From 73-13 sp035556395 (GTDB lineage: Bacteria > Actinomycetota > Actinomycetes > Actinomycetales > Microbacteriaceae), in the NCBI GenBank assembly GCA_035556395.1, contig DATMFB010000259.1, forward strand, positions 1 through 29,654: a stretch of DNA of 29,654 nt, read 5' to 3'. The notes under the pieces were generated by a model. It worked only from the letters and a program-made list of their open reading frames with translations. It was not told the DNA's origin and searched no databases. The translations under genes were made by a program, and so were the position numbers. Shown in pieces: positions 13,869 through 21,100 of this stretch. Position 1 is the first letter of the stretch. The number at the start of each line of letters is the position of its first letter.

Positions 13869-14674
13869 CAGGGGCGCTTGGCGCGCTTCGCCGCCTTCTG
13901 GAGATTCCCGTGCTCGGACTGGCCGTGCTTGACCGGGTCATAGCGTTCTGCCGGGGCCTGCTCGCCGCGCAGCTCCTCCAGGAGGACCGTGATCGCGGCC
14001 ATGATCGCCTCGGTCGCCTCGGTGAGCGTCTTCTGGTCGAGGGGCTTGCCGCGCCACTGGTCGAGGTCGACGGGCTCGCCGACGAGCACCGAGACCGGGC
14101 GGCGGCGGCCGAAGAGCTTGATCTTGCCGTAGCGGGGCATGATCCCCTGGATGCCCCAGTGCGCAACCGGGATGACCGGCACGCCGGCCTCGAGCGCGAT
14201 CCGTGCCGCACCCGTCTTGCCCCGCATCGGCCAGAGGTCCGGCTCCCGAGTCAAGGTGCCCTCGGGGTAGACGACGACCGCGCTCCCGTCGGCGATGATC
14301 TGCTCGGCCGCGCGGATGGAGCCCGCCCCGCTGCCCTCGCGCTCGACCTTGATCTGTTGCGAGTCGGTCATGATCCTGCCGACGACCGGGATCTTCCAGA
14401 TCGAGGCCTTCGCGAGGAAGCGCGGGAGGCGCCCGATCCGCCAGATGAGCTCGACCATGTAGAGCACGTCGAGCTCGCTGTAGTGGTTCGCCGCGAGGAC
14501 GAACGGCCCGCGGCGCGGGAGCCGCTCGAGGTGGATCCAGTCGACCTTCGCGACCCAGGAGAGCCAGGGCAGGACGATCGCCGCGATCAGGCGCCAGGGC
14601 CAGAACGTCCTGCGCTCCAGCGGATAGCTCTCCGGATCCCGCGGTCCGGTGCGGGGCGACTCAGCGCTCGGCAA
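13868..14674 (-). CDS. plsC: 1-acyl-sn-glycerol-3-phosphate acyltransferase family protein
   Basis: A 268-residue acyltransferase of the PlsC/LPLAT family, probably membrane-associated through the hydrophobic segment at residues ~27-42. It would acylate lysophosphatidate to phosphatidate. The HX4D catalytic motif is NHYSELD (H64, D69) and the second motif is YPEGTLTR (EGT at 138-140). The start is a TTG at 14674, one base after the murA stop codon, so translation is coupled to murA. The tail (residues ~235-268) is basic and lysine-rich and ends within the right DUF559 repeat. In related actinobacteria plsC is normally followed directly by gpsA; here a cassette intervenes. Confidence 0.92.
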   Translation of the reverse strand: MPSAESPRTGPRDPESYPLERRTFWPWRLIAAIVLPWLSWVAKVDWIHLERLPRRGPFVLAANHYSELDVLYMVELIWRIGRLPRFLAKASIWKIPVVGRIMTDSQQIKVEREGSGAGSIRAAEQIIADGSAVVVYPEGTLTREPDLWPMRGKTGAARIALEAGVPVIPVAHWGIQGIMPRYGKIKLFGRRRPVSVLVGEPVDLDQWRGKPLDQKTLTEATEAIMAAITVLLEELRGEQAPAERYDPVKHGQSEHGNLQKAAKRAKRP

Positions 14675-14675
14675 C

Positions 14676-16043
14676 TCAGTCCTCGAGGGTGAAGTCGGCG
14701 CCGAGGCCGGCGAGCTTGTCGACGAAGCGCTCGTAGCCGCGGCCGATGAGGCCGAGGTTCGAGACGCGCGAGGTCCCGCGTGCGGTGAGCGCGGCGATGA
14801 GGTGCGAGAATCCGCCGCGCAGGTCAGGGATCTCGATGTCGGCGCCGTGCAGCGGCGTCGGGCCGTTGACGATCGCGGTCTGCTCGAGGGGACGCCGCGC
14901 GACCCGGCGCGTCGGCGACTCGAGCCCGCCCGGGACGACCTCGATGTCGGCGCCCATCGCCTTGAGCGCCTCGGCGAACCCGAAGCGGTTCTCGTAGACG
15001 GTCTCGTGGACGAGCGAGCGGCCCCGCGCCTGGGTGAGCGCCACGACGAGCGGCTGCTGCCAGTCGGTCATGAAGCCGGGGTGGACGTCGGTCTCGATCT
15101 CGACCGGATGCAGATCGCCGCCCGGGTGCCAGAACCGGATGCCGTCCTCGCGGACGTCGAACGAGCCGCCGACCTTGCGGAACACGTTGAGGAAGGTCAG
15201 GAGCTCCAGCTGCCGCGCACCGGCGACGACGATGTCTCCCCCGGTGGCGAGCGCCGCGGAGGCCCAGCTGGCGGCCTCGTTGCGGTCGAACATCGCCCGG
15301 TGGTCGTAGCCCCGCAGGTGGTTGACGCCCTCGATGAAGATGACGCGGTTCGGCTCGACCGTGATGATCGCGCCCATCTTCTGCAGGATGCCGATCAGGT
15401 CCATGATCTCGGGCTCGATCGCCGCGTTCCGCAGCTCGGTCGTGCCCCTCGCCCGCACCGCGGTCAGGAGCACCTGCTCGGTCGCGCCGACGCTCGGATA
15501 CGGGAGCTCGATGTTCGCCCCGCGCAGACCGCCGGGAGCCGTCAGCCGGATGCCCTCGTACGACTTGTCGACGACGGCGCCGAAGGCGCGCAGCGCGTCC
15601 ATGTGGAAGTTGATCGGCCGGTTGCCGATCCGGCAGCCGCCGAGGTCCGGGATGAGCGCCTCGCCGAGGCGATGCAGCAGCGGCCCGCAGAACAGGATCG
15701 GGATCCGGCTCTCCCCCGCGAGGGCGTCGATCTCGGCGAAATGCGCGCGCTCGACGTTCGCCGGGTCGAACGTGTAACTGCCGTCCCCGTCCGTCTTCAC
15801 GCCCACCCCGTAGGCGCCGAGCATGCCGGTCACGACGTTGACGTCCGCGATCGCGGGGACGTCCCGAAGCGTCGACGGCGAGTCGGCGAGCAGGGCGGCG
15901 ACCATCGCCTTGGTCACGAGGTTCTTCGCGCCGCGCACCTCGACCGTGCCGGTCAGCGGCTTGCCGCCCTCGATGACGATCGTGTCGGACGACAGTCCGA
16001 GCCGCTCCGCTGCGCGCCTCGAGTCGTGCGTGAGTGCGTTCAT
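14676..16043 (-). CDS. murA: UDP-N-acetylglucosamine 1-carboxyvinyltransferase
   Basis: A 455-residue enzyme catalysing the first committed step of peptidoglycan synthesis: transfer of enolpyruvate from PEP to UDP-GlcNAc. RGAKN (K40, N41) provides the substrate lysine. The mobile loop DLGGCRIGNRPINFH carries a cysteine at residue 137, the position attacked by fosfomycin. Mycobacterial MurA has Asp there, so this enzyme is predicted to be fosfomycin-sensitive at the target level. Other signatures are SVGATEQVLLTAVRARGTTELRNAAIEPEI, DVHPGFMTDWQQP and DLRGGFSHLIAALTARGTS. The first ~20 residues are a short extension. The gene starts 18 bp after the leuD stop and is followed by plsC after one base. 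Confidence 0.96.
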   Translation of the reverse strand: MNALTHDSRRAAERLGLSSDTIVIEGGKPLTGTVEVRGAKNLVTKAMVAALLADSPSTLRDVPAIADVNVVTGMLGAYGVGVKTDGDGSYTFDPANVERAHFAEIDALAGESRIPILFCGPLLHRLGEALIPDLGGCRIGNRPINFHMDALRAFGAVVDKSYEGIRLTAPGGLRGANIELPYPSVGATEQVLLTAVRARGTTELRNAAIEPEIMDLIGILQKMGAIITVEPNRVIFIEGVNHLRGYDHRAMFDRNEAASWASAALATGGDIVVAGARQLELLTFLNVFRKVGGSFDVREDGIRFWHPGGDLHPVEIETDVHPGFMTDWQQPLVVALTQARGRSLVHETVYENRFGFAEALKAMGADIEVVPGGLESPTRRVARRPLEQTAIVNGPTPLHGADIEIPDLRGGFSHLIAALTARGTSRVSNLGLIGRGYERFVDKLAGLGADFTLED

Positions 16044-16061
16044 CCGCGCCTTCCCGGCGTT

Positions 16062-16658
16062 CTACCTGGCCGGGATCGTCGTGGGGAGCCACGACGGCCG
16101 GGTGGCCTCGAACGCGGTGATCGCGTCCTCGTCGCGGAGGGTCAGGCCGATGTCGTCAAGGCCCTCCAGGAGCCGCCAACGAGTGTAATCGTCGATCTCG
16201 AATCCGACGGTGATGTCGCCGACGGACACCGTGCGCGCCTCGAGGTCGACGGTCGCCGGAATGCCGGGCGCCGCCTCGATCGCAGCCCAGATCCGCTCGA
16301 TCGTCGGCTCGTCGATGACGCCGGCGAGCAGGCCCTGCTTGCCGGAGTTGCCGCGGAAGATGTCCGCGAACTTCGGGGAGAACACGGCCTTGAAGCCGTA
16401 GTCCCGCAGCGCCCAGACCGCGTGCTCGCGGCTTGAGCCGGTGCCGAAGTCGGGGCCCGCGAAGAGGACCGTGGCCCCCTGATAGGCGGGGTCGTTGAGC
16501 ACGAACTCGGGGTCCTGGCGCCAGAGGTTGAAGAGCCCGTCGTCGTAGCCCGTCTTCGTGACGCGCTTGAGGAAGACGGCCGGGATGATCTGGTCGGTGT
16601 CGACGTTGCCCCGCTTGAGCGGGACGGCGGTGCCGGTCACGGTCGCGAACTTGTCCAT
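16062..16658 (-). CDS. leuD: 3-isopropylmalate dehydratase small subunit
   Basis: A 198-residue small (swivel) subunit of isopropylmalate isomerase, which converts 2- to 3-isopropylmalate in leucine synthesis. Family signatures are VPLKRGNVDTDQIIPAVFLKR near the N-terminus, FAGPDFGTGSSREHAVWAL (substrate-binding GTGSSREH) and AVFSPKFADIFRGNSGKQGLL. The ATG is 2 bp after the leuC stop codon, so the two subunits are co-translated. Length is typical. Confidence 0.97.
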   Translation of the reverse strand: MDKFATVTGTAVPLKRGNVDTDQIIPAVFLKRVTKTGYDDGLFNLWRQDPEFVLNDPAYQGATVLFAGPDFGTGSSREHAVWALRDYGFKAVFSPKFADIFRGNSGKQGLLAGVIDEPTIERIWAAIEAAPGIPATVDLEARTVSVGDITVGFEIDDYTRWRLLEGLDDIGLTLRDEDAITAFEATRPSWLPTTIPAR

Positions 16659-16660
16659 GA

Positions 16661-18163
16661 TCAGAGGACCGACCCTTCGACTCGCTGCGCTCGCTCAGGG
16701 ACCGGGGTAGCTTGCTGCGCGCGCTCAGGGACCGGGGCAGCGAGATCCCAGGGAGAGCTCAGCGTCCCGCGGATCGCGGTCGCCGCGGCGACGAGCGGGC
16801 TGACGAGGTGCGTCCTGCCCCCCTTGCCCTGCCGCCCCTCGAAGTTGCGGTTGCTCGTCGACGCGCAGCGCTCGCCGGGGGCGAGCTGGTCCGGGTTCAT
16901 GCCGAGGCACATCGAGCAGCCGGCGAAGCGCCATTCCGCACCGAACTCCTCGACGATCTTGTCGATCCCCTCGGCCTCGGCCTCGAGCCGGACGCGCGCG
17001 GAGCCCGGGACGACCATGACGCGGACGCCATCAGCCTTCTTCTGCCCCTTGATGATCGACGCGAAGGCCCGGAGGTCCTCGATGCGCGAGTTCGTGCACG
17101 AGCCCATGAAGACCGCGTCGACCGAGATCTCCTTCATCCTCGTGCCGGGCTCGAGGTCCATGTACTCGAGCGCGCGCTCGGCGGCCGCCCGGTCGTTCGG
17201 GTCGGCGTAGGCCTCGGGCGACGGCACGGTCTCGGAGAGCGAGACCCCCTGACCCGGGTTCGTCCCCCAGGTCACGAAGGGCTCGAGCGCGTCGGCGTCG
17301 ATGAACACCTCGGCGTCGAACGTCGCGTCCGCGTCGGTCGGCAGCGTCGACCAGTAGGCGGCCGCCTCGTCCCAGTCGGCGCCCTGCGGCGCGTGCGGAC
17401 GCCCCTTGACGTACGCGAACGTCGTCTCGTCGGGCGCGACAAGACCGGCGCGGGCGCCCGCCTCGATCGACATGTTGCAGATCGTCATGCGCCCCTCCAT
17501 GGAGAGCGCGCGGATCGCCGAGCCGCGGTACTCCAGGACGTAGCCCTGGCCGCCGCCGGTCCCGATCTTCGCGATGACGGCGAGGATGATGTCCTTCGCG
17601 GTGACGCCGGGACGCAACGTGCCCTCGACGTTGATCGCCATGGTCTTGAACGGCTTGAGCGGGAGCGTCTGGGTCGCCATGACGTGCTCGACCTCGGATG
17701 TGCCGATGCCGAACGCCATCGCGCCGAATGCGCCGTGCGTCGAAGTGTGCGAGTCGCCGCAGACGACCGTGATGCCCGGCATGGTGAGGCCGAGCTGCGG
17801 GCCGACGACGTGGACGATGCCCTGCTCGATGTCGCCGAGCGAGTGCAGACGGACGCCGAACTCCTCGGCGTTGTGCCGGAGGGTCTCGATCTGGATCCGC
17901 GAGGTCGGCTCGGCGATCGGCTTGTCGATCGCGAGCGTCGGGGTGTTGTGGTCCTCGGTCGCGATCGTGAGGTCGAGTCGGCGCACCGGGCGGTCGGCCT
18001 GGCGAAGGCCGTCGAACGCCTGGGGGCTCGTCACCTCGTGCACGAGGTGCAGATCGATGTAGATCAGGTCCGGCTCGCCTGGCTCGCCCTTCTTGACGAC
18101 ATGGGCGTCCCAGATCTTCTCGGCGAGCGTGCGCGCGCGCGCGTCGACAGGGGCTTCTGGCAT
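16661..18163 (-). CDS. leuC: 3-isopropylmalate dehydratase large subunit
   Basis: A 500-residue aconitase-family subunit holding the 4Fe-4S cluster. The cluster cysteines are C356 (GSCTNSR), C416 and C419 (AGCSMCLGMN). VVCGDSHTSTHGAFGAMAFGIGTSEVEHV is typical. The usual family end is near residue 474 (GTLSSPWDL). The remaining 26 residues, a low-complexity tail with two PVPERAQ units, are encoded by the dispersed repeat at 16671-16740, so the C-terminus has been extended by it. The ATG at 18163 is 6 nt after a TAGACT -10, as for a leaderless mRNA. It heads the leuC-leuD-murA-plsC operon. No leucine leader peptide or T-box fits in the upstream gap. Confidence 0.96.
   Translation of the reverse strand: MPEAPVDARARTLAEKIWDAHVVKKGEPGEPDLIYIDLHLVHEVTSPQAFDGLRQADRPVRRLDLTIATEDHNTPTLAIDKPIAEPTSRIQIETLRHNAEEFGVRLHSLGDIEQGIVHVVGPQLGLTMPGITVVCGDSHTSTHGAFGAMAFGIGTSEVEHVMATQTLPLKPFKTMAINVEGTLRPGVTAKDIILAVIAKIGTGGGQGYVLEYRGSAIRALSMEGRMTICNMSIEAGARAGLVAPDETTFAYVKGRPHAPQGADWDEAAAYWSTLPTDADATFDAEVFIDADALEPFVTWGTNPGQGVSLSETVPSPEAYADPNDRAAAERALEYMDLEPGTRMKEISVDAVFMGSCTNSRIEDLRAFASIIKGQKKADGVRVMVVPGSARVRLEAEAEGIDKIVEEFGAEWRFAGCSMCLGMNPDQLAPGERCASTSNRNFEGRQGKGGRTHLVSPLVAAATAIRGTLSSPWDLAAPVPERAQQATPVPERAQRVEGSVL
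16671..16740 (+). repeat. Dispersed repeat copy 4 (one and a half units), in the leuC 3' end
   Basis: CTTCGACTCGCTGCGCTCGC and TCAGGGACCGGGG are followed by a shortened second unit CTTGCTGCGCGCGCTCAGGG ACCGGGG. The tandem arrangement gives the two PVPERAQ units at the LeuC C-terminus when read on the minus strand. Confidence 0.7.
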
Positions 18164-18169
18164 TGAATC

Positions 18170-18175
18170 AGTCTA
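18170..18175 (-). promoter_or_regulatory. -10 element of the leuC operon (leaderless)
   Basis: TAGACT on the minus strand ends 6 nt before the leuC ATG, so the operon mRNA is predicted to start at the A of the start codon. No -35 consensus is seen. Confidence 0.5.
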
Positions 18176-18233
18176 CCCGCGCCCTGCCGGGCGAGGGCTG
18201 GTCGGGTGTCCGCCGAGAGCGGACTGATGCGGA

Positions 18234-18956
18234 CTACAGCGGCTCGATCCCGATCTCGACCGTGCCGAGCAGGATCGTGCAGCGGTCGGCGATCCTCACC
18301 TCGCCGCCCGACTCGATCTCGGACTCGGACCCGTCGGGTGCGACGAGCACGATCCCGTTGGCGCTCGACACGTCGCGCAGGACGATTCCGGCACCCGGCT
18401 GGGGCAGGACGACGAGATGCGAACGCGAGACGGTCCGACCCGGATCGGCGATCGTCACGCGCCGGGCGCCGATGGGGCCGGCCATCGGCGCGGGGTTGCG
18501 GCCGAGGAGCAGGGGGCCGTCGACGGGGACCAGCTCCCCCGACGCGAGACGCAGGCCCCATTCGGCCTTCGGCTTGCGATTGACGACGACTGTGCGGTCG
18601 TCGGCCTCGACGTCCGCGGCCTCCGGGAAGACGGGGGGTGCCGGCGGGAGCGGGTCCGCGGGCGACGGCACGTGGAAGGTGAACGAGTCGGTCGAGTGCT
18701 GCACCGGCCGGTCCCACGAGGGCGCGGGCAGCGGGTCGACCGCAGGCGGCGGCGGGGGCGGCGGCGGCGCGCTGGAGAACGCCGGCGGCGCGGGCGGCGG
18801 CTGGACGCCGAGTCCCGGGGGCGGTGGGATCGTGCTCACCGGTTCCTGGAGCGGGGCGCCGCAGTTCAGGCACACGAACGCCCGCGGATCGACCGGCTGG
18901 GCGCACGAGGCGCACACCGGCCCGGAGTCCCGAACGACGACGCCTGCCACACCCAC
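18234..18956 (-). CDS. FHA-domain protein with N-terminal zinc ribbon and proline-rich linker
   Basis: A 240-residue protein with a four-cysteine zinc ribbon at the N-terminus (C15, C18, C29, C32 in CASCAQPVDPRAFVCLNC). A long proline-rich linker with runs of up to nine prolines follows at residues ~38-115. A C-terminal FHA domain (~145-240) contains LLLGRNPAP, GRTVSRSHLVV and DVSSANGIVL, the parts that bind phosphothreonine. It is probably a target or adaptor of a serine/threonine kinase. The GTG at 18956 has AGCAGG about 7 nt upstream. The frame stays open further upstream, but those codons overlap the divergent 2TM promoter, so a longer form is less likely. No kinase gene is in the window. 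Confidence 0.82.
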   Translation of the reverse strand: MGVAGVVVRDSGPVCASCAQPVDPRAFVCLNCGAPLQEPVSTIPPPPGLGVQPPPAPPAFSSAPPPPPPPPAVDPLPAPSWDRPVQHSTDSFTFHVPSPADPLPPAPPVFPEAADVEADDRTVVVNRKPKAEWGLRLASGELVPVDGPLLLGRNPAPMAGPIGARRVTIADPGRTVSRSHLVVLPQPGAGIVLRDVSSANGIVLVAPDGSESEIESGGEVRIADRCTILLGTVEIGIEPL

Positions 18957-19016
18957 ATCTTCGCCTGCTGGGAGCGAGTCGACCAATCGGCACTGCCCCG
19001 CGCGACGGCCGTCCGT

Positions 19017-19022
19017 TACGCT
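19017..19022 (+). promoter_or_regulatory. -10 element of the 2TM gene (leaderless)
   Basis: TACGCT ends 6 nt before the ATG at 19029, matching the other TANNNT-N6-start sites. Confidence 0.45.
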
Positions 19023-19028
19023 GACGCC

Positions 19029-19316
19029 ATGACCGATGACATTCGGGCGCACGCGGAGAAGCGCATCAAGGCCCGCCGCCAGTTCTGGTCCTCGAGCATC
19101 ACGCTCGTGGTCATCTTCCTCATCATCCTCGCGATCTGGTTCATCACGAGCGGCGGCACCGGCTACTTCTGGCCGCTGTGGCCGGCGATCGGGTTCGCCA
19201 TCGCGATCGTGTTCCACGCGCTCAACGTGTACGGCCCGCTCGGGCGGCCGGTCACGAACGATGCGATCGACCGCGAGGTCCGCCGCCTCGGCGGCGACTC
19301 CGGCGCATCCGCCTGA
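19029..19316 (+). CDS. Small 2TM-domain membrane protein
   Basis: A 95-residue protein with a basic, amphipathic N-terminus (residues 1-20), two hydrophobic segments (about 22-43 and 47-67) and a charged tail (HALNVYG, then REVRRLGGDSG). The arrangement fits the 2TM domain family of unknown function, often found fused or next to sensor proteins. The start is leaderless-like. Its stop overlaps the next ATG as TGATG, so it is translationally coupled to the esterase downstream. Confidence 0.8.
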   Translation: MTDDIRAHAEKRIKARRQFWSSSITLVVIFLIILAIWFITSGGTGYFWPLWPAIGFAIAIVFHALNVYGPLGRPVTNDAIDREVRRLGGDSGASA

Positions 19317-19966
19317 TGACGCTCGAGATCGACCCCTCCGTCGTCAAGTGGTCCGATAGCGGCAGCCTCGCAGGCCGGCCGCTGCTCCTGCTGCTGCACG
19401 GCTACGGCCAGCGGGAGGGCACGCTCGACACGATCGCGGACGCCGTCGCCCCGGAGATCGTGACCGCGCAGCTGCGCGGGCCGCGCGCCTCTCGCGAGCC
19501 GCTGCCCGGCGGATTCGGCTGGACCGACGTCGACGCGAACATCATCCCCGTCCCCGGCCAGCCCGAGGAGTCGGCTGCCGCATTCCTGCGCTGGCTCGAC
19601 GCGGTCATCGCGGAACGCGGTGCTCCCTCCTCGATCGGACTCGCCGGCTTCTCGCAGGGGGCCGCGTTCTCGCTCGCCCTGCTGCGCGAGGCGCCCGAGC
19701 GCTGGGCCGCGGTCGTGACGCTCGCGGGCTTCTGGGTGCCGGGCACGTTCGCCGGCGAGGAGCGGCTCGCGCAGGCGCAGACGCCGATCTTCTGGGGCCG
19801 CTCCGAGCACGACTTCGCGATCAAGCCCGAGTACGTCGACGCGACACGGGCGGCCCTCGCGCCGTTCGCGCCCGACGCCGAGCATGTCTATCCCGGGGGC
19901 ACCCACCAGGTGCTGCCGGAGATGGTCGTCGACCTCGCGCCGTTCCTCCGGGAGCATCTGGTCTGA
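19316..19966 (+). CDS. Alpha/beta hydrolase, phospholipase/carboxylesterase family
   Basis: A 216-residue compact alpha/beta hydrolase. The oxyanion HGYG (28-31) and nucleophile elbow GFSQGA (S113) are visible. D166 (RSEHD) and H197 (GGTHQVL) complete a likely Ser-Asp-His triad. The closest family is the phospholipase/carboxylesterase group (YpfH-like), which hydrolyses short acyl esters. No signal peptide is present. The gene is translationally coupled to the 2TM protein. It converges on the LysR gene with a 68-bp gap. The physiological substrate cannot be stated. Confidence 0.88.
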   Translation: MTLEIDPSVVKWSDSGSLAGRPLLLLLHGYGQREGTLDTIADAVAPEIVTAQLRGPRASREPLPGGFGWTDVDANIIPVPGQPEESAAAFLRWLDAVIAERGAPSSIGLAGFSQGAAFSLALLREAPERWAAVVTLAGFWVPGTFAGEERLAQAQTPIFWGRSEHDFAIKPEYVDATRAALAPFAPDAEHVYPGGTHQVLPEMVVDLAPFLREHLV

Positions 19967-20034
19967 CCCGGGGTCGGCATTCCGGAGGCGGGAGCCGTCA
20001 GAGGCGGTGAGGCGATCCGCGCGTTCGGGACTAG

Positions 20035-20976
20035 CTAGCCGAGCAGCGCCACGCCGAAGCCGGCGACGACGGCTCGCACTTCGGTGAGGTAGCGCTGCGC
20101 CTGCTCGGTGAGCGGGATCCCGGAATGGCCGATCCAGCCGATCTCGATGCGTTCGTCGACGTCGAGCGGGATGGCGGCGATCTCCGGGTCGAGGTCGTCG
20201 CTGAGGATGCCCGTCGAGATCGTGTAGCCGTCGAGGCCGATCATGAGGCTGAAGATGGTCGCGCGGTCGGATACCCGGATCTCCTGCTTGCTCGACAGCG
20301 TCGAGAGGATCTCCTCGGCGAAGTAGAACGAGTTGTTCGCGCCCTGGTCGAAGGTGAGCCGGGGCAGGTCGGCGAGGTCGGCGAGCGTGACGCGATCCCG
20401 GGCGGCGAGCGGATTTCTGCGGGCGATGAAGACGTGCGGCGTGGCGACGAAGAGCGGGTGGAACGCGAGCCAGGAGTCCCGGAGCAGCTTGCCGATGACG
20501 TTCCGATTGAAGTCGTTGCGGTAGAGGAGGCCGAGCTCGCTGCGCAGCGTCCGGACGTCCTCGATGATGTCCCAGGTGCGGGTCTCGCGCAGCGAGAACT
20601 CGTACTCCGCCGCACCGCTCGCCTTCACCATCCGGACGAACGCATCGACCGCGAACGAGTAGTGCTGCGTCGACACCCCGAGCAGGCGCCGCGACGGCGG
20701 CCGGCCGAGGTAGCGCTGCTCGAGCAGCTCCGCCTGCTCCACGACCTGCCTGGCATAGCCGAGGAACTCCGCACCATCGTCGGTGAGCGTCACCCCCCGG
20801 GCGGAGCGCAGGAGGAGGGCGCGTCCCACGCGGGTCTCGAGATCCTTCATCGCCGCGGACATGGTGGGCTGGGCGACGTAGAGCAGGTCGGCGGCGGCGC
20901 TGATCGACCCCTCGGCGGCGACCTCGATGAAGTAGTGCAACTGCTGCAGCGTGACGCCGCTCGACTTCCCAGCCAT
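20035..20976 (-). CDS. LysR-family transcriptional regulator of the mesX-mesD genes
   Basis: A 313-residue LysR-type regulator. The winged helix-turn-helix is at residues ~8-67 (LQQLHYFIEVAAEGSISAAA, then AQPTMSAAMKDLETRVGRALLLRS). An effector-binding domain follows from ~95 to the end. It diverges from mesX-mesD, the classic arrangement for a LysR protein that controls the neighbouring operon. By analogy with MetR the effector could be homocysteine or a methylated intermediate; that is inference. The ATG at 20976 is 6 nt after a TAGGCT -10 (20988-20983). That -10 lies inside a palindrome that also covers the start codon, which suggests autorepression. Confidence 0.93.
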   Translation of the reverse strand: MAGKSSGVTLQQLHYFIEVAAEGSISAAADLLYVAQPTMSAAMKDLETRVGRALLLRSARGVTLTDDGAEFLGYARQVVEQAELLEQRYLGRPPSRRLLGVSTQHYSFAVDAFVRMVKASGAAEYEFSLRETRTWDIIEDVRTLRSELGLLYRNDFNRNVIGKLLRDSWLAFHPLFVATPHVFIARRNPLAARDRVTLADLADLPRLTFDQGANNSFYFAEEILSTLSSKQEIRVSDRATIFSLMIGLDGYTISTGILSDDLDPEIAAIPLDVDERIEIGWIGHSGIPLTEQAQRYLTEVRAVVAGFGVALLG

Positions 20977-21001
20977 AGGTAGAGCCTATGTCCATGCATA
21001 G
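20975..21001. promoter_or_regulatory. Two overlapping palindromes: likely LysR operator
   Basis: ATAGGTAGAGCCTAT (20975-20989) has 5-nt arms and a 5-nt centre. CTATGTCCATGCATAG (20986-21001) has 5-nt arms and a 6-nt centre. They share CTAT, so three phased ATAG/CTAT half-sites spaced about 10-12 bp apart lie on one face of the helix. They cover the LysR -10 and start codon and sit about 100 bp before the mesX start. A separate -10 for mesX was not found with confidence. Confidence 0.6.
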
Positions 21002-21100
21002 CCGATTCGAGTTACCCGATAGTCGAGGCCTGCCCGCACCATGGATGCACCTGCTTCCGCAAGGCCGAGCCCGGCCGACGAGCCACCGGATTGACCGCTC

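Noticed and set aside
14649..16436. A 595-codon plus-strand frame opposite murA and leuD
   Set aside because: No recognisable domain, strongly biased composition, and fully overlapped by two well-supported genes.
18720..18840. GC-rich simple repeat that might be a tandem-repeat locus
   Set aside because: It is the proline-rich linker of the FHA protein (proline codons on the minus strand) and needs no separate explanation.
20977..21100. SAM or cobalamin riboswitch upstream of mesX
   Set aside because: The 124-bp gap shows no long paired elements or B12-box-like sequence; palindromic operators explain the visible structure better.
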